NCBI GenBank assembly: GCA_025062245.1
Contig: JANXAD010000013.1
Span: 1 to 44,522, forward strand
Direction: 5' to 3'
DNA: 44,522 bases
Origin: Thermodesulfobacteriaceae bacterium
GTDB taxonomy: Bacteria; Desulfobacterota; Thermodesulfobacteria; Thermodesulfobacteriales; Thermodesulfobacteriaceae
Below are positions 8,357 to 16,268 of the stretch, one piece after another (position 1 is the first letter of the stretch; each line of letters opens with the position of its first letter). The position numbers and the translations under genes are program-made. The notes under the pieces are model-generated. The model was not told where the DNA came from. It saw nothing but the letters and a program-made list of their open reading frames with translations, and did no database searches.

Positions 8357-9459
8357 GAAGAGCTTTTTAGAAATTTAGCAATTTCTACCGCCTTTTTAGC
8401 ATCAGAGGCCCAAAAATCAGCTCCCAACTTAAGATAAACTTCAGGAAAAAGATTAAAAAGCAGACCTCCTACCATTATCTTTAGGGAAATACCTTTAAGA
8501 CTTCTAATTTTACTTATTAATTTTTCAGTTCTTTCAAGATTAAAAGGCATAGTAACTGATATTCCTATAAGTTTAGGCTTGATTTTTTTAACCAGTTTAA
8601 GAACTTCATCCTCTGGAACATTAGCTCCTAAATAATAAACATCCCAACCATCCATCTCAAGTAAATCTGCTACCATTCTCCCTCCTAATTCGTGATATTC
8701 ATTGGGAGAAGAAGTAATTATAGCTTTAGCTTGGGCTTTAGTTTTATTTTTAGGAAAGTAAGTATAAATATTGGCCATCACTCTCCCTACTATAGAGGTT
8801 GCAAGATGTTCTTCAGCTACAGAAATTTTCCCCTTTTCCCATAGACTTCCTATTTCATAAAGAGCTGGTTGAAGAATTTTTAAATAAAAATTTTCAAGAT
8901 CTTGAGGAGATTTAACTAATCTATTGGCAAACTTTACTGCAGAGTTAAAATCAGCTCTTAAAAGGTGAGATAAAAATCTTTCCTTTTTGATTTCCCAATT
9001 CCTTTCTAAGGTTATTTTGAATTCATCTTGTTTTTGAGATAATTCAATCATTTCTTCATGCTTTTCTATCAACCACTCATAAGTCCTGTTTATCTCTTTA
9101 GCAGAGGAACTGGGAAGAAAATTCTCTACTGCCCTTTTCCAAGTATGTAATTCTACGAGAAAATAATCATAGGAAAAGCCATGATTAGAATAGGCTTTAT
9201 AAACCCATGGAACCATTTTTACAAGCATCTCAAAAAGGGAGTATTTAAATACATTAGCCATAAAATTGGCATGGTTAGTGTGATTGTCATACATTATCTG
9301 TAAAGAATTAAAACCTATTAAGGTTAAAAGGTCAGACCTCTTAGTCATCTCTTGGTTAACGAAGTTTAGCATAAAAGGTTTATTTTCTTCGTAATCCTTA
9401 GCTGCCTGAGGACTAACTTTAAGCTTTTCCTTAGCTTCCTTAATTAGTTCCTCTATCAT
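8353..9459 (-). CDS. Cobalamin-binding protein with CarH-type photoreceptor signature, no DNA-binding domain
   Basis: 368 residues. The C-terminal half has the two-part B12 module of CarH/methionine synthase: a four-helix cap (about 165-235) and a Rossmann B12 domain (about 243-365). In the B12 domain ExHxxG (E254, H256, G259) supplies the cobalt-ligating His, followed by SVTM and GG. The cap carries W207-x9-E217-H218, the Wx9EH motif known from the CarH adenosylcobalamin photoreceptors; the W-to-His ligand spacing is 49 residues, close to CarH. The N-terminal MerR DNA-binding domain of CarH is absent. Instead residues 25-145 form an alpha-helical region rich in aromatics and His (HTNHANF, PWVYKAYSNHGFSYDYF), which I do not recognise. 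It is coupled to the cyclase (ATGA overlap) and overlaps the upstream radical SAM gene by 20 bp. A methyltransferase corrinoid protein is the alternative, but no methyltransferase is nearby. Confidence 0.88.
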   Translation of the reverse strand: MIEELIKEAKEKLKVSPQAAKDYEENKPFMLNFVNQEMTKRSDLLTLIGFNSLQIMYDNHTNHANFMANVFKYSLFEMLVKMVPWVYKAYSNHGFSYDYFLVELHTWKRAVENFLPSSSAKEINRTYEWLIEKHEEMIELSQKQDEFKITLERNWEIKKERFLSHLLRADFNSAVKFANRLVKSPQDLENFYLKILQPALYEIGSLWEKGKISVAEEHLATSIVGRVMANIYTYFPKNKTKAQAKAIITSSPNEYHELGGRMVADLLEMDGWDVYYLGANVPEDEVLKLVKKIKPKLIGISVTMPFNLERTEKLISKIRSLKGISLKIMVGGLLFNLFPEVYLKLGADFWASDAKKAVEIAKFLKSSS

Positions 9460-10663
9460 ATTTTAAACTCTCTTTAAAGAGAGTGAGTTGTCTTTCTTCA
9501 AAGTTTTTAGCCTCCGATTTAAGAATCTTAGCTAAGCGTTTACCTTTTAAAGTAATAAAGTATTTAGCTTTTTTTAAAGAAACTCCAAGCTTTTTTAAAG
9601 TAATTTCGGAGAGTTCTCCGTATTTCTTAGCTTGGATTATCTTTTTGGCTGAAAGGGGGCCAATTCCAGGAACTCTTAGAAGTTCGTAGTAGTCCGCTTT
9701 ACTAAGCTCAACGGGAAAAAATTCTAAATGTCTTAAAGCCCAAAAAAGCTTTGGATCAACTTCTAAAGGAAGATTTTCACTTTCTTCAAAGAGTTCATCA
9801 ACTTTAAATCCGTAAAATCTCAAAAGCCAGTCTGCTTGATAAAGTCTGTGTTCTCTTAAAAAGGGAGGTTCTTTAATAGCTGGCAAATCGGTATCTCTAT
9901 TTACAGGAATATAGGCTGAATAGTAAACCCTTCTTACTATCTTCTCACTATAAAGCCTTTCAGAAAGTTTTAAAATAGTTTTATCTGTATCGGGAGTTGC
10001 TCCAATAATAATTTGAGTTGAAGCAGGAGCCTTAAGTTGTTTTTCTTCGTAAACTTCTCTTACTATCTGCAAGGGCTGGTAAACCTTTCTAAAATTTTTA
10101 TGAGGTGCAAGTCTTTTCAGACTTTCTTCAGTAGGAAGTTCTAAATTCGAACTCACTCTATCGGCCAGTCTAAAAGCTTTTTCTACAAGTTCTCTTGATG
10201 CGCCAGGCATAAGTTTAAAATGAATATAGCCATTAAAGTAATACTTATATCTCAAGAGCTTCACAGCTTTCAGCATAAGCTCCATAGTGTAATCTGGATT
10301 TTTGTATATTCCAGAACTCAAAAAAAGTCCCTCTATGTAATTTCTTCTATAAAACTCTACAGTAAGAGTTGCTATTTCTTCTGGAGTTAAGATTGCTCTG
10401 GGAACTTCGTTTTGAGAGCGATTGATACAATACTTACAATTGTGAATACAAAAATTAGTCATAAGAATTTTTAAAAGAGAAACACATCTTCCGTCAGAAG
10501 TCCAGGTATGACAAATTCCGCTTAAGTGAGAATTACCTATTCCGTAAGGATGGGTTTCCCTTCTCCCTCCAGAACTGCTACAGGAATTATCATATCTTGC
10601 TGCCACCGAAAGAATAGAAAGTTTTTGAAAGGGATCCTTTTTTTCCAAAGCCTTGGATTTCAT
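9440..10663 (-). CDS. Radical SAM protein, putative DNA modification/repair family (UDG-linked type)
   Basis: About 407 residues from the ATG at 10663. The opening KLSILSVAARYDNSCSSSGG, the CHTWTSDGRCVSLLKIL block and the radical SAM cysteines C72-x3-C76-x2-C79 (CIHNCKYC) match the family often found beside a uracil-DNA-glycosylase-like gene (described as TIGR03916 type). The C-terminal part has a helix-hairpin-helix (LLRVPGIGPLSAKKIIQAKKYG), pointing to nucleic-acid contact. A longer frame starts at 10720, but those 19 extra residues are basic and hydrophobic, and the distal ATG sits in a 222-bp repeat, so I prefer 10663. No glycosylase-like partner is in the window. The 3' end overlaps the B12 protein gene by 20 bp. 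The reaction catalysed is unknown. Confidence 0.85.
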   Translation of the reverse strand: MKSKALEKKDPFQKLSILSVAARYDNSCSSSGGRRETHPYGIGNSHLSGICHTWTSDGRCVSLLKILMTNFCIHNCKYCINRSQNEVPRAILTPEEIATLTVEFYRRNYIEGLFLSSGIYKNPDYTMELMLKAVKLLRYKYYFNGYIHFKLMPGASRELVEKAFRLADRVSSNLELPTEESLKRLAPHKNFRKVYQPLQIVREVYEEKQLKAPASTQIIIGATPDTDKTILKLSERLYSEKIVRRVYYSAYIPVNRDTDLPAIKEPPFLREHRLYQADWLLRFYGFKVDELFEESENLPLEVDPKLFWALRHLEFFPVELSKADYYELLRVPGIGPLSAKKIIQAKKYGELSEITLKKLGVSLKKAKYFITLKGKRLAKILKSEAKNFEERQLTLFKESLKYDRGTN

Positions 10664-10713
10664 CTTAATTTTTAATCTTAAAGTAAACTTTTTATAAAAC
10701 AATAGGTTAAATA

Positions 10714-10935
10714 GCCTCATTAAAAATCTAAAAGGTATCGTTGCCTCTACTCACTTATTATAAACCTTGCTAAGCCTTTTATTCTTACTTAGTTCATCCT
10801 GTAAAAATTATTTTGCTTAAATTCCGCTACTTACCTTAAAATTTATGCTAAGTCAATCCTTAAAATACCTTAGGAATTAAGGTTCACGCTGAGGAAACGA
10901 ATAAAATTTCCTTTAAAATTTTAAACGAAGCCTTA
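10714..10935. repeat. 222-bp direct repeat, copy A
   Basis: This block recurs at 12169-12390 in the same orientation with only a handful of substitutions and compensating 1-bp indels (identity well above 90% by eye). It holds no frame of useful length. It contains small dyads (CCTTA-GGAAT-TAAGG near 10868, and an AAAATTT/AAAATTTT pair near the right end). Together with copy B it brackets cysC and the coiled-coil gene. It fills most of the 304-bp gap between the radical SAM gene and cysC. Confidence 0.9.
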
Positions 10936-10967
10936 TGTCCTAACCTATCAATTTTTTCTACTAAATT

Positions 10968-11627
10968 TCAACTAAACTTTTCTGTTACCTGCTTGAAAAA
11001 AAGCTTTGGAATAACTAAAGTTAAGACTTTCTCCACACACTCTTTTACACTTAATAGATTGGTATCTAAGATGAGGTTAGGCTTAAGGGGTTCTTCATAG
11101 GGTGCACTAACACCGGTATACTCTTTAATCTCACCCCTCTTAGCCTTGGCATACATTCCTTTAGGGTCTCTAGCTTCACAAACCTCTACAGGGCATCTAC
11201 AATAAATTAAGACGAAATTCTCCTCTCCAAGGTGTTTTTTAATTCTCTCACGGTCTTCTTCATAGGGTGAAACAAAGGCGCAAAGGGTTACGATTCCTGC
11301 ATCTATAAAAAGCTTTACCATCTCTGCAATTCTTCTTAAGTTCTCTTTTCTATCTTGAGTAGAAAAACCTAAATCAGCACATAATCCATGCCTTACATTA
11401 TCTCCCTCAAGGGTGTAAGTCCTAACTCTAAGTTTATAAAGAGCTTTTTCAACAGCATGCGCTATGGTAGACTTTCCTGAGCTTGGAAGTCCTGTGAACC
11501 AGATAGCAAGTGATTTATGGCCGTTAAGTCTTTCCCTATGTCTTCTCGTAACTTCAGGTTTATGCCAAATCACATTATTAGGAACTAACTTCAAAGGATT
11601 AATCTCTGGTGTTTTACTCTCTCTCAT
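10968..11627 (-). CDS. cysC: Adenylylsulfate (APS) kinase
   Basis: 219 residues. It phosphorylates APS to PAPS with ATP. The P-loop GLPSSGKST is at 46-54, followed by the family blocks GDNVRHGLCADLGF, DRKENLRRIAE, CAFVSPYEEDRERIKKHL, CPVEVCEARDPKGMYAKAKRGEIKEYTGV and APYEEP. The N-terminal 35 residues (NVIWHKPEVTRRHRERLNGHK) are the usual extension. In dissimilatory sulfur metabolism APS is reduced directly, so a PAPS-forming kinase suggests assimilation or sulfation of glycans or lipids. No sulfurylase or PAPS reductase is adjacent. With the next gene upstream it lies inside a pair of 222-bp direct repeats, so the pair may have arrived or be lost together. Confidence 0.95.
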   Translation of the reverse strand: MRESKTPEINPLKLVPNNVIWHKPEVTRRHRERLNGHKSLAIWFTGLPSSGKSTIAHAVEKALYKLRVRTYTLEGDNVRHGLCADLGFSTQDRKENLRRIAEMVKLFIDAGIVTLCAFVSPYEEDRERIKKHLGEENFVLIYCRCPVEVCEARDPKGMYAKAKRGEIKEYTGVSAPYEEPLKPNLILDTNLLSVKECVEKVLTLVIPKLFFKQVTEKFS

Positions 11628-11635
11628 ACTTATTT

Positions 11636-12073
11636 TTAGTATCCCAATTTAATTAAGGTAAGAAGAATTCCCAAAAACGAAAATCCTCCTATAATAAGCC
11701 ACTGCAGGAAATTAAACCTCCTTTCTAAAGCTTCAAAACGGGAGTTCATAGCCTCAAAACGGGTATTCATCTCCTTTTGTAAAGCCTCAAAACGAGTATT
11801 TATCTCCTTTTGTAAAGCCTCAAAACGAGTATTCATAGCCTCAAAACGAGCATTCATTTCCCTTAATAAAGCCTCAAATCTTCTCTCCTCTAACTCTCTT
11901 AAAGCTTTCAGCTCTTCCTCTAACCTTAAAAGCCTCTCCATTATAGAAATATCCTTAGCTTTTTTCTCATGTTCCACTACAAACTCTGCTAATTTTTCCT
12001 TTACCACCTCCTCTATAAGAGAGAGTAATAAACTTCTTAATTTACCCTGATTTAAATCTTCTAACGAAATCAT
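11636..12073 (-). CDS. Coiled-coil protein with C-terminal membrane anchor
   Basis: 145 residues; I do not recognise a named family. The N-terminal 45 residues are helical (DLNQGKLRSLLLSLIEEVVKEKL). The middle is a long coiled coil built from imperfect units around NTRFEA, alternating 7-residue (MNTRFEA) and 11-residue (LQKEINTRFEA) steps. The last 25 residues form one hydrophobic helix (FLQWLIIGGFSFLGILLTLI), giving a tail-anchored shape. The DNA carries matching 21-bp and 33-bp near-repeats at about 11729-11880, so length variation by slippage is plausible. The start has no clear Shine-Dalgarno. The gene is 8 bp upstream of cysC in the same direction and within the 222-bp repeat pair. Confidence 0.75.
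   Translation of the reverse strand: MISLEDLNQGKLRSLLLSLIEEVVKEKLAEFVVEHEKKAKDISIMERLLRLEEELKALRELEERRFEALLREMNARFEAMNTRFEALQKEINTRFEALQKEMNTRFEAMNSRFEALERRFNFLQWLIIGGFSFLGILLTLIKLGY
11729..11880. repeat. Tandem 21-bp and 33-bp near-repeats inside the coiled-coil gene
   Basis: Seven occurrences of a CCTCAAAACG(A/G)G-like core, spaced 21 or 33 bp, encode RFEA-containing coiled-coil units. All spacings are multiples of three, so copy-number changes keep the frame. Confidence 0.75.
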
Positions 12074-12496
12074 AATATTATCTAAATTATTCTATATTTT
12101 CTTAAAAATAGCTTTGTCAGATGAGTCTAATTTTATCATTTAATTTCAAAAAAACAAACTATCAAATGGCCTCATTAAAAAATCTAAAAGGTATCGTTGT
12201 CTCTACTACCTTATTATAAACCTTGCCAAGCCTTTTCTTCTACTTAGTTCATCCTGTAAAAATTATTTTACTTAAATTCCGCTACTTACCTTAAAATTTA
12301 TGCTAAGTCAATCCTTAAAATACCTTAGGAATTAAGGTTCACGCTGAGGAAACGAATAAAATTTCCTTTAAAATTTTAAACGAAGCCTTACGGAGTCTAA
12401 AAGTTGTCTTTTTCCTGAAAATCCTTTATATTTTAACAAAGAAGCTACCTAACTAAATTAAAAATACCTAACTAAATTAAAAGGGAGGGTCTTTTA
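12074..12496. other. Non-coding gap holding repeat copy B and the leader of the next gene
   Basis: 423 bp without a gene. The left 95 bp is AT-rich upstream DNA of the coiled-coil gene. 12169-12390 is repeat copy B. The remainder has a tandem CCTAACTAAATTAAAA pair (about 12448-12480) just before the Shine-Dalgarno (AGGGAGGGT) of the cyclophilin-like gene. I see no confident promoter. Confidence 0.6.
12169..12390. repeat. 222-bp direct repeat, copy B
   Basis: Near-identical to 10714-10935, same orientation, start-to-start distance 1,455 bp. Flanking sequences on both sides differ, so the repeat edges are sharp (GCCTCATT at the left, GAAGCCTTA at the right). It contains no transposase or clear terminal inverted repeats. 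Confidence 0.9.
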
Positions 12497-12865
12497 ATGA
12501 AAGTAAAGTTTATCTTTGATGAAAAAAAGGAGGTCCTTGCAGAATTTTACGAAACAGCCTGTGCTCAGGGTATTTATGAAATTTTGCCGGTAGAGGCTAA
12601 AGTAAATATTTGGGGAGAAGAATATTACTTTTCCATACCCTTCGATTTTCCGCTTGATGAAACTGCCACCTTAAAGGTTAAGGTAGGAGATATAGGATAC
12701 TGGCCCCCTGGGAAAGCTCTGGCTATCTTTTTTGGAAAAACCCCCTTATCTGTAGATGAAAATCCCATTCCTGCAAGTGAAGTAAATCTTATAGGAAAAC
12801 TTTTAGATCCTCCCGAGGTTTTAAAAACCCTTTCCCCTAAAAAAGTAAAAGTAGTGAGATCCTAA
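12497..12865 (+). CDS. Cyclophilin-like fold protein (TM1367 family)
   Basis: 122 residues, all-beta. The pattern of an N-terminal strand, EFYETACAQGIYEILPVEAKVNIWGEEYYFSIP and then VGDIGYWPPGKALAIFFGKTP matches the cyclophilin-like TM1367 family, in which the fold is known but a prolyl isomerase activity is not established. The GYWPPGKALAIFFGKTP segment is the most diagnostic. Start chosen by the Shine-Dalgarno GGGAGGG about 7 bp upstream. It leads a plus-strand run: the M18 aminopeptidase gene follows after 25 bp. Confidence 0.8.
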   Translation: MKVKFIFDEKKEVLAEFYETACAQGIYEILPVEAKVNIWGEEYYFSIPFDFPLDETATLKVKVGDIGYWPPGKALAIFFGKTPLSVDENPIPASEVNLIGKLLDPPEVLKTLSPKKVKVVRS

Positions 12866-12890
12866 AAAAATTTGTAAGGAGGAAGCTCAG

Positions 12891-14285
12891 ATGACGGAAG
12901 AATTAGAAAAAACCTTAATTTATGAGGCTAAACATGTTCTTGAAAAACTTGGGGAAGAAGAAAAAAAGGAATTAGAGAAACTATCTAAAGAATATATAGA
13001 ATTTCTTAGCGAAGTTAAAACTGAAAGAGAATGTGTGGAATATTTTACTACAATTTTGGAAAAAAAAGGCTTCAAAGAAAATCAATTAGAAAGGGGTTAT
13101 TTTGTTTATAGAAATAAGTTTTTAGCTTGTTGGAAGCTTGGGAGAAATCCTCTTACAGAAGGATTAAGAATAATAGTTAGTCATATTGACACTCCGAGAC
13201 TGGACTTAAAACTTCATCCCCTTTTTGAGGAAATAAATTTAGCCTTTTTAAAAACTCACTATTACGGAGGGATCAAGAAGTATCACTGGGTTGCTAAGCC
13301 TTTGGCTCTGCACGGGACTGTGGTTAAAAAGGGAGGAGAGGTAGTTAAGATTGTTATAGGTGAAAATAAAGAAGATCCTGTTTTTACGGTATGCGACCTT
13401 TTACCCCATTTAGCCAAAAAGATTCAAGGAGAAAAGAAACTTACTGAAGCTATTCCAGGAGAAAAGTTAAATCTTCTTTTTGGTGGAATTCCCCTTAAAA
13501 ATGAAGTTGAAAACAAAGAAGTTAAAGAAAAAATAAAACTTAATGTTCTAAAAATATTAAACGAAAGTTATGGTTTAAAGGAAGAGGATTTTGTATTAGG
13601 AGAGCTTCAGGTAGTTCCTGCAGGTTCTGCCCGAGAAGTAGGAATAGATAGAGCCTTTATAGGAGGCTATGGCCAAGATGATAGAATTTGTGCCTTTACT
13701 TCTTTTAAAGCTTTCTTAGAAGTTGAAGATCCTGAATATACTAACTTGGTCTTATTTATGGATAGAGAAGAAATTGGTTCCGAAGGAAATACTTCAGCTA
13801 AGAGTAGAATCTTTGAAAAGATGGTCTATTTTCTTATGAAAGAGTTAAAACTTTCTGCCACACCCGATAACTTTTTTGAGGTTATGAGCAAAACTAAGGC
13901 TATTTCGGCAGATGTTACTGCAGGAATTGACCCTAACTATTTAGAGGTACATGATAAATTAAATGATGCTAAGATGGGCTGTGGAGTAGCGGTAAGTAGA
14001 TATACAGGACATGGTGGAAAATATATGGCCAGTGAAGCCCATGTGGAGTTTTTAGCTTGGTTACTTGAAAACTGGGATAAAGAAGGTGTAGTCTATCAAG
14101 TAGTTTCTATGGGAAAGGTGGATGAAGGAGGTGGAGGAACAGTTTCTAAACATTTTGCTTCCTATGGTTTAGATATTGTAGATGCAGGACCTCCCCTTCT
14201 TTCTATGCACTCTCCCTTTGAAATTTCACATAAGGCGGATCTTTATATGACCTATAAAGGATTTAAAGTTTTCTTGAAAATATAG
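12891..14285 (+). CDS. M18 family metalloaminopeptidase
   Basis: 464 residues, the usual length for M18 (aspartyl aminopeptidase-like, two Zn). The ligand blocks are in order: SHIDTPRLDLK (first His/Asp), GYGQDDRICAFTSF (bridging Asp), DREEIGSEGNTSA (catalytic Glu pair), SADVTAGIDPNY (Asp) and HSPFEISHKADLYM (final His). It removes N-terminal residues from peptides in the cytoplasm and forms large oligomers in known relatives. A clear Shine-Dalgarno (AAGGAGGA) precedes the ATG. Between the cyclophilin-like gene (25 bp) and trmI (8 bp), it looks like part of one operon. The precise residue preference cannot be read from the sequence. Confidence 0.93.
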   Translation: MTEELEKTLIYEAKHVLEKLGEEEKKELEKLSKEYIEFLSEVKTERECVEYFTTILEKKGFKENQLERGYFVYRNKFLACWKLGRNPLTEGLRIIVSHIDTPRLDLKLHPLFEEINLAFLKTHYYGGIKKYHWVAKPLALHGTVVKKGGEVVKIVIGENKEDPVFTVCDLLPHLAKKIQGEKKLTEAIPGEKLNLLFGGIPLKNEVENKEVKEKIKLNVLKILNESYGLKEEDFVLGELQVVPAGSAREVGIDRAFIGGYGQDDRICAFTSFKAFLEVEDPEYTNLVLFMDREEIGSEGNTSAKSRIFEKMVYFLMKELKLSATPDNFFEVMSKTKAISADVTAGIDPNYLEVHDKLNDAKMGCGVAVSRYTGHGGKYMASEAHVEFLAWLLENWDKEGVVYQVVSMGKVDEGGGGTVSKHFASYGLDIVDAGPPLLSMHSPFEISHKADLYMTYKGFKVFLKI

Positions 14286-14293
14286 TTTTCTTT

Positions 14294-15061
14294 ATGTCCT
14301 TAAAGGAAGGAGACTTTGTACTTTTACAAAGTTCAGACGGAAAAAATTATCTTTTAGAAATAAAATCTCAACCCTTTCATACTCATAAAGATTCTATTTT
14401 TCTTGGAGATCTTGTAGGAAAAAACTATGGAGACCTTATTTGGGGAAAAAGGGGAGAAAGGTTTTATCTTCTTCGTCCTTCCCTCTTTGACTTTTTGATG
14501 AAGGTTGAAAGAGCAACTCAGATTATTTATCCCAAAGACATAGGTTATATTCTCTTAAAGTTAGGAGTAGGACCTGGGAAAATAGTTCTTGAATGCGGAT
14601 GTGGCTCAGGTGCCCTAACCTTAGCTATGGCTTATATGGTAGGAAAGGAGGGTAAGGTTATTTCCTATGAAAAGGAATTAAAATTTTTAGAAATTGCTAA
14701 AAAAAATTTGCAAAAGGTTGGACTTTTAGAAAGGGTAATTTTTAAAAATAGAGAAGTAAGGGAAAGTTTTGATGAAAGGGAAGTAGAGGCAGTCTTTTTA
14801 GATCTAAAAGAGCCTTGGATTTTAATTAAAGCCGGTTGGGAAGCTTTAAAGCCAGGTGCTCCTCTTGGAATTATCGTTCCTACAACTAATCAGGTTTCCC
14901 ACTGTTTAAATACCCTGGAAGATTACCCCTTTGTAGATATAGAAGTGGTAGAACTCCTTCTTAGGAAGTATAAAACTAATCCTGAAAGAGTAAGGCCAGA
15001 GGACCGAATGATTGCCCATACAGGATTTCTAATTTTTGCCAAAAAGGTAAATGAAAAATAA
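14294..15061 (+). CDS. trmI: tRNA (adenine-N1)-methyltransferase, TrmI type (m1A58)
   Basis: 255 residues. It transfers a methyl group from SAM to A58 in the T-loop of tRNA. The N-terminal beta domain ([21 protein letters not shown]) is followed by [39 protein letters not shown] is the SAM-binding motif [26 protein letters not shown] and [27 protein letters not shown] complete the family pattern. m1A58 is known to matter for heat tolerance in thermophiles, consistent with the suggested lifestyle. It overlaps the YbeY-PdxJ frame by 11 bp. Confidence 0.92.
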   Translation: MSLKEGDFVLLQSSDGKNYLLEIKSQPFHTHKDSIFLGDLVGKNYGDLIWGKRGERFYLLRPSLFDFLMKVERATQIIYPKDIGYILLKLGVGPGKIVLECGCGSGALTLAMAYMVGKEGKVISYEKELKFLEIAKKNLQKVGLLERVIFKNREVRESFDEREVEAVFLDLKEPWILIKAGWEALKPGAPLGIIVPTTNQVSHCLNTLEDYPFVDIEVVELLLRKYKTNPERVRPEDRMIAHTGFLIFAKKVNEK

Positions 15062-16268
15062 AATTTTTATTGTTCTTTCAGAGGGAATCTCGGTAGATAA
15101 AAAAGTTCTTTCCTTTGTAAAAAAGAGCATTAGTAAAGCTTTATTTCTATTAAAGTTATCCTCCAAGGAAGTCTGTTTAACTTTTACTTCTGATGAGCAC
15201 CTTACAAAATTAAATTATAAATACTTAGGAAGACCTTACCCTACCAATGTCTTAGCCTTTCCTATGAGAAAAGGAAAAGGTCTTAAGATTTCTCATTTAG
15301 GAGATATTATCATTTCTATTGACACAGCTAAAAAAGAAGCTAACTTATATAATTTAAATTTTGAAAATTATCTTTTAGCCCTATGTATCCATGGACTTCT
15401 ACATCTTTTGGATTACGATCACCAAAAGGGACTTTATGCTCCTTGGTTAATGCAAAAAAACGAACTAAATCTTTTAGAAAAATTAGCTTACAAGGAAGGA
15501 AAAAAGGAACTTTTAAATTTTATTAAGAGGAGGGAATATATGCCAGCTAAACTTGCAGTAAATGTAGACCATGTAGCCACAGTAAGGGAAGCCAGAAAGT
15601 CCTATTATCCTGATCCTGTTCATGCTGCCGTGCTTGCAGAACTTGGAGGAGCAGACGGAATCGTGGTGCATCTTCGCTTAGATAGAAGACATGTAAAGGA
15701 AAGAGACGTTAGAATTATAAAGGAAATTATTAAAACTAAACTTATTTTAGAGATGGCTATAGATGAAGAATTGATAAAATTTGCCAAAGAAGTTAAACCC
15801 TATCAAGTAACTTTAGTCCCTGAAAGACCAGAAGAAGTAACCACAGAAGGGGGTATGAACTTAGAAGGAAAGGTAGAGGAAGTCAAAAAGGTGGTAAGGG
15901 AGTTAAAAAAAGCTAATATCAAGGTTAGCCTTTTTTTAAATCCTGAAGAAAAAGCCATGGAACTTGCCAAAAAAACAGAAGCTCAGATAGTGGAAATCCA
16001 TACAGGAATTTATGCAGAAGCCTTAAATGAGGAAGAAAGAGAAAAGGAACTCTCTAAGATAGAAACTGCAGCTCGGATAGCTAAAGACTTAGGACTTATA
16101 GTCCATGCCGGTCATGGACTAAACTACGAAAATATAGGACCTGTTGCTGCTATCCCAGAAATTGAAGAATTTAGCATAGGTCACAGTATTGTAGCCCGAG
16201 CTATTATGGTAGGAATGGAAAGGGCTGTAAGAGAAATGAAAGAATTAATCTTAAGAGCCAGAACCTAA
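15051..16268 (+). CDS. pdxJ: In-frame YbeY-PdxJ fusion: rRNA-processing endoribonuclease joined to pyridoxine 5'-phosphate synthase
   Basis: One uninterrupted 405-residue frame. Residues 1-163 are YbeY, with the zinc motif [11 protein letters not shown] (H114, H118, H124) and the N-terminal [29 protein letters not shown]. Residues 164-405 are a full-length PdxJ ([17 protein letters not shown], the [17 protein letters not shown] block, [13 protein letters not shown] and [11 protein letters not shown]). PdxJ condenses 3-amino-2-oxopropyl phosphate with deoxyxylulose 5-phosphate to make PNP. At the junction AGGAGG (15528-15533) lies 6 nt before an in-frame ATG (15540), exactly the natural pdxJ start. 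Two products, a fusion plus free PdxJ, are therefore possible. The upstream TrmI gene overlaps by 11 bp, and the stop overlaps the convergent gene's end. Confidence 0.9.
   Translation: MKNKIFIVLSEGISVDKKVLSFVKKSISKALFLLKLSSKEVCLTFTSDEHLTKLNYKYLGRPYPTNVLAFPMRKGKGLKISHLGDIIISIDTAKKEANLYNLNFENYLLALCIHGLLHLLDYDHQKGLYAPWLMQKNELNLLEKLAYKEGKKELLNFIKRREYMPAKLAVNVDHVATVREARKSYYPDPVHAAVLAELGGADGIVVHLRLDRRHVKERDVRIIKEIIKTKLILEMAIDEELIKFAKEVKPYQVTLVPERPEEVTTEGGMNLEGKVEEVKKVVRELKKANIKVSLFLNPEEKAMELAKKTEAQIVEIHTGIYAEALNEEEREKELSKIETAARIAKDLGLIVHAGHGLNYENIGPVAAIPEIEEFSIGHSIVARAIMVGMERAVREMKELILRART
15526..15542 (+). promoter_or_regulatory. pdxJ: Internal Shine-Dalgarno and start codon for PdxJ
   Basis: AGGAGG with a 6-nt spacer to ATG (15540-15542), inside the continuous YbeY-PdxJ frame. 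It implies internal initiation giving a 242-residue PdxJ of normal length. Confidence 0.7.

Noticed and set aside
7418-10663. Corrinoid methyltransferase module
   Set aside because: No methyltransferase or reductive activator gene is adjacent, and the Wx9EH motif and the coupled cyclase fit a sensor better.
10664-10720. Longer start for the radical SAM protein
   Set aside because: The distal ATG is inside the 222-bp repeat and adds 19 basic/hydrophobic residues not expected in the family.
10714-12390. Composite transposon around cysC
   Set aside because: The repeats carry no transposase or clear terminal inverted repeats and no target duplication was seen; only a direct-repeat cassette can be claimed.
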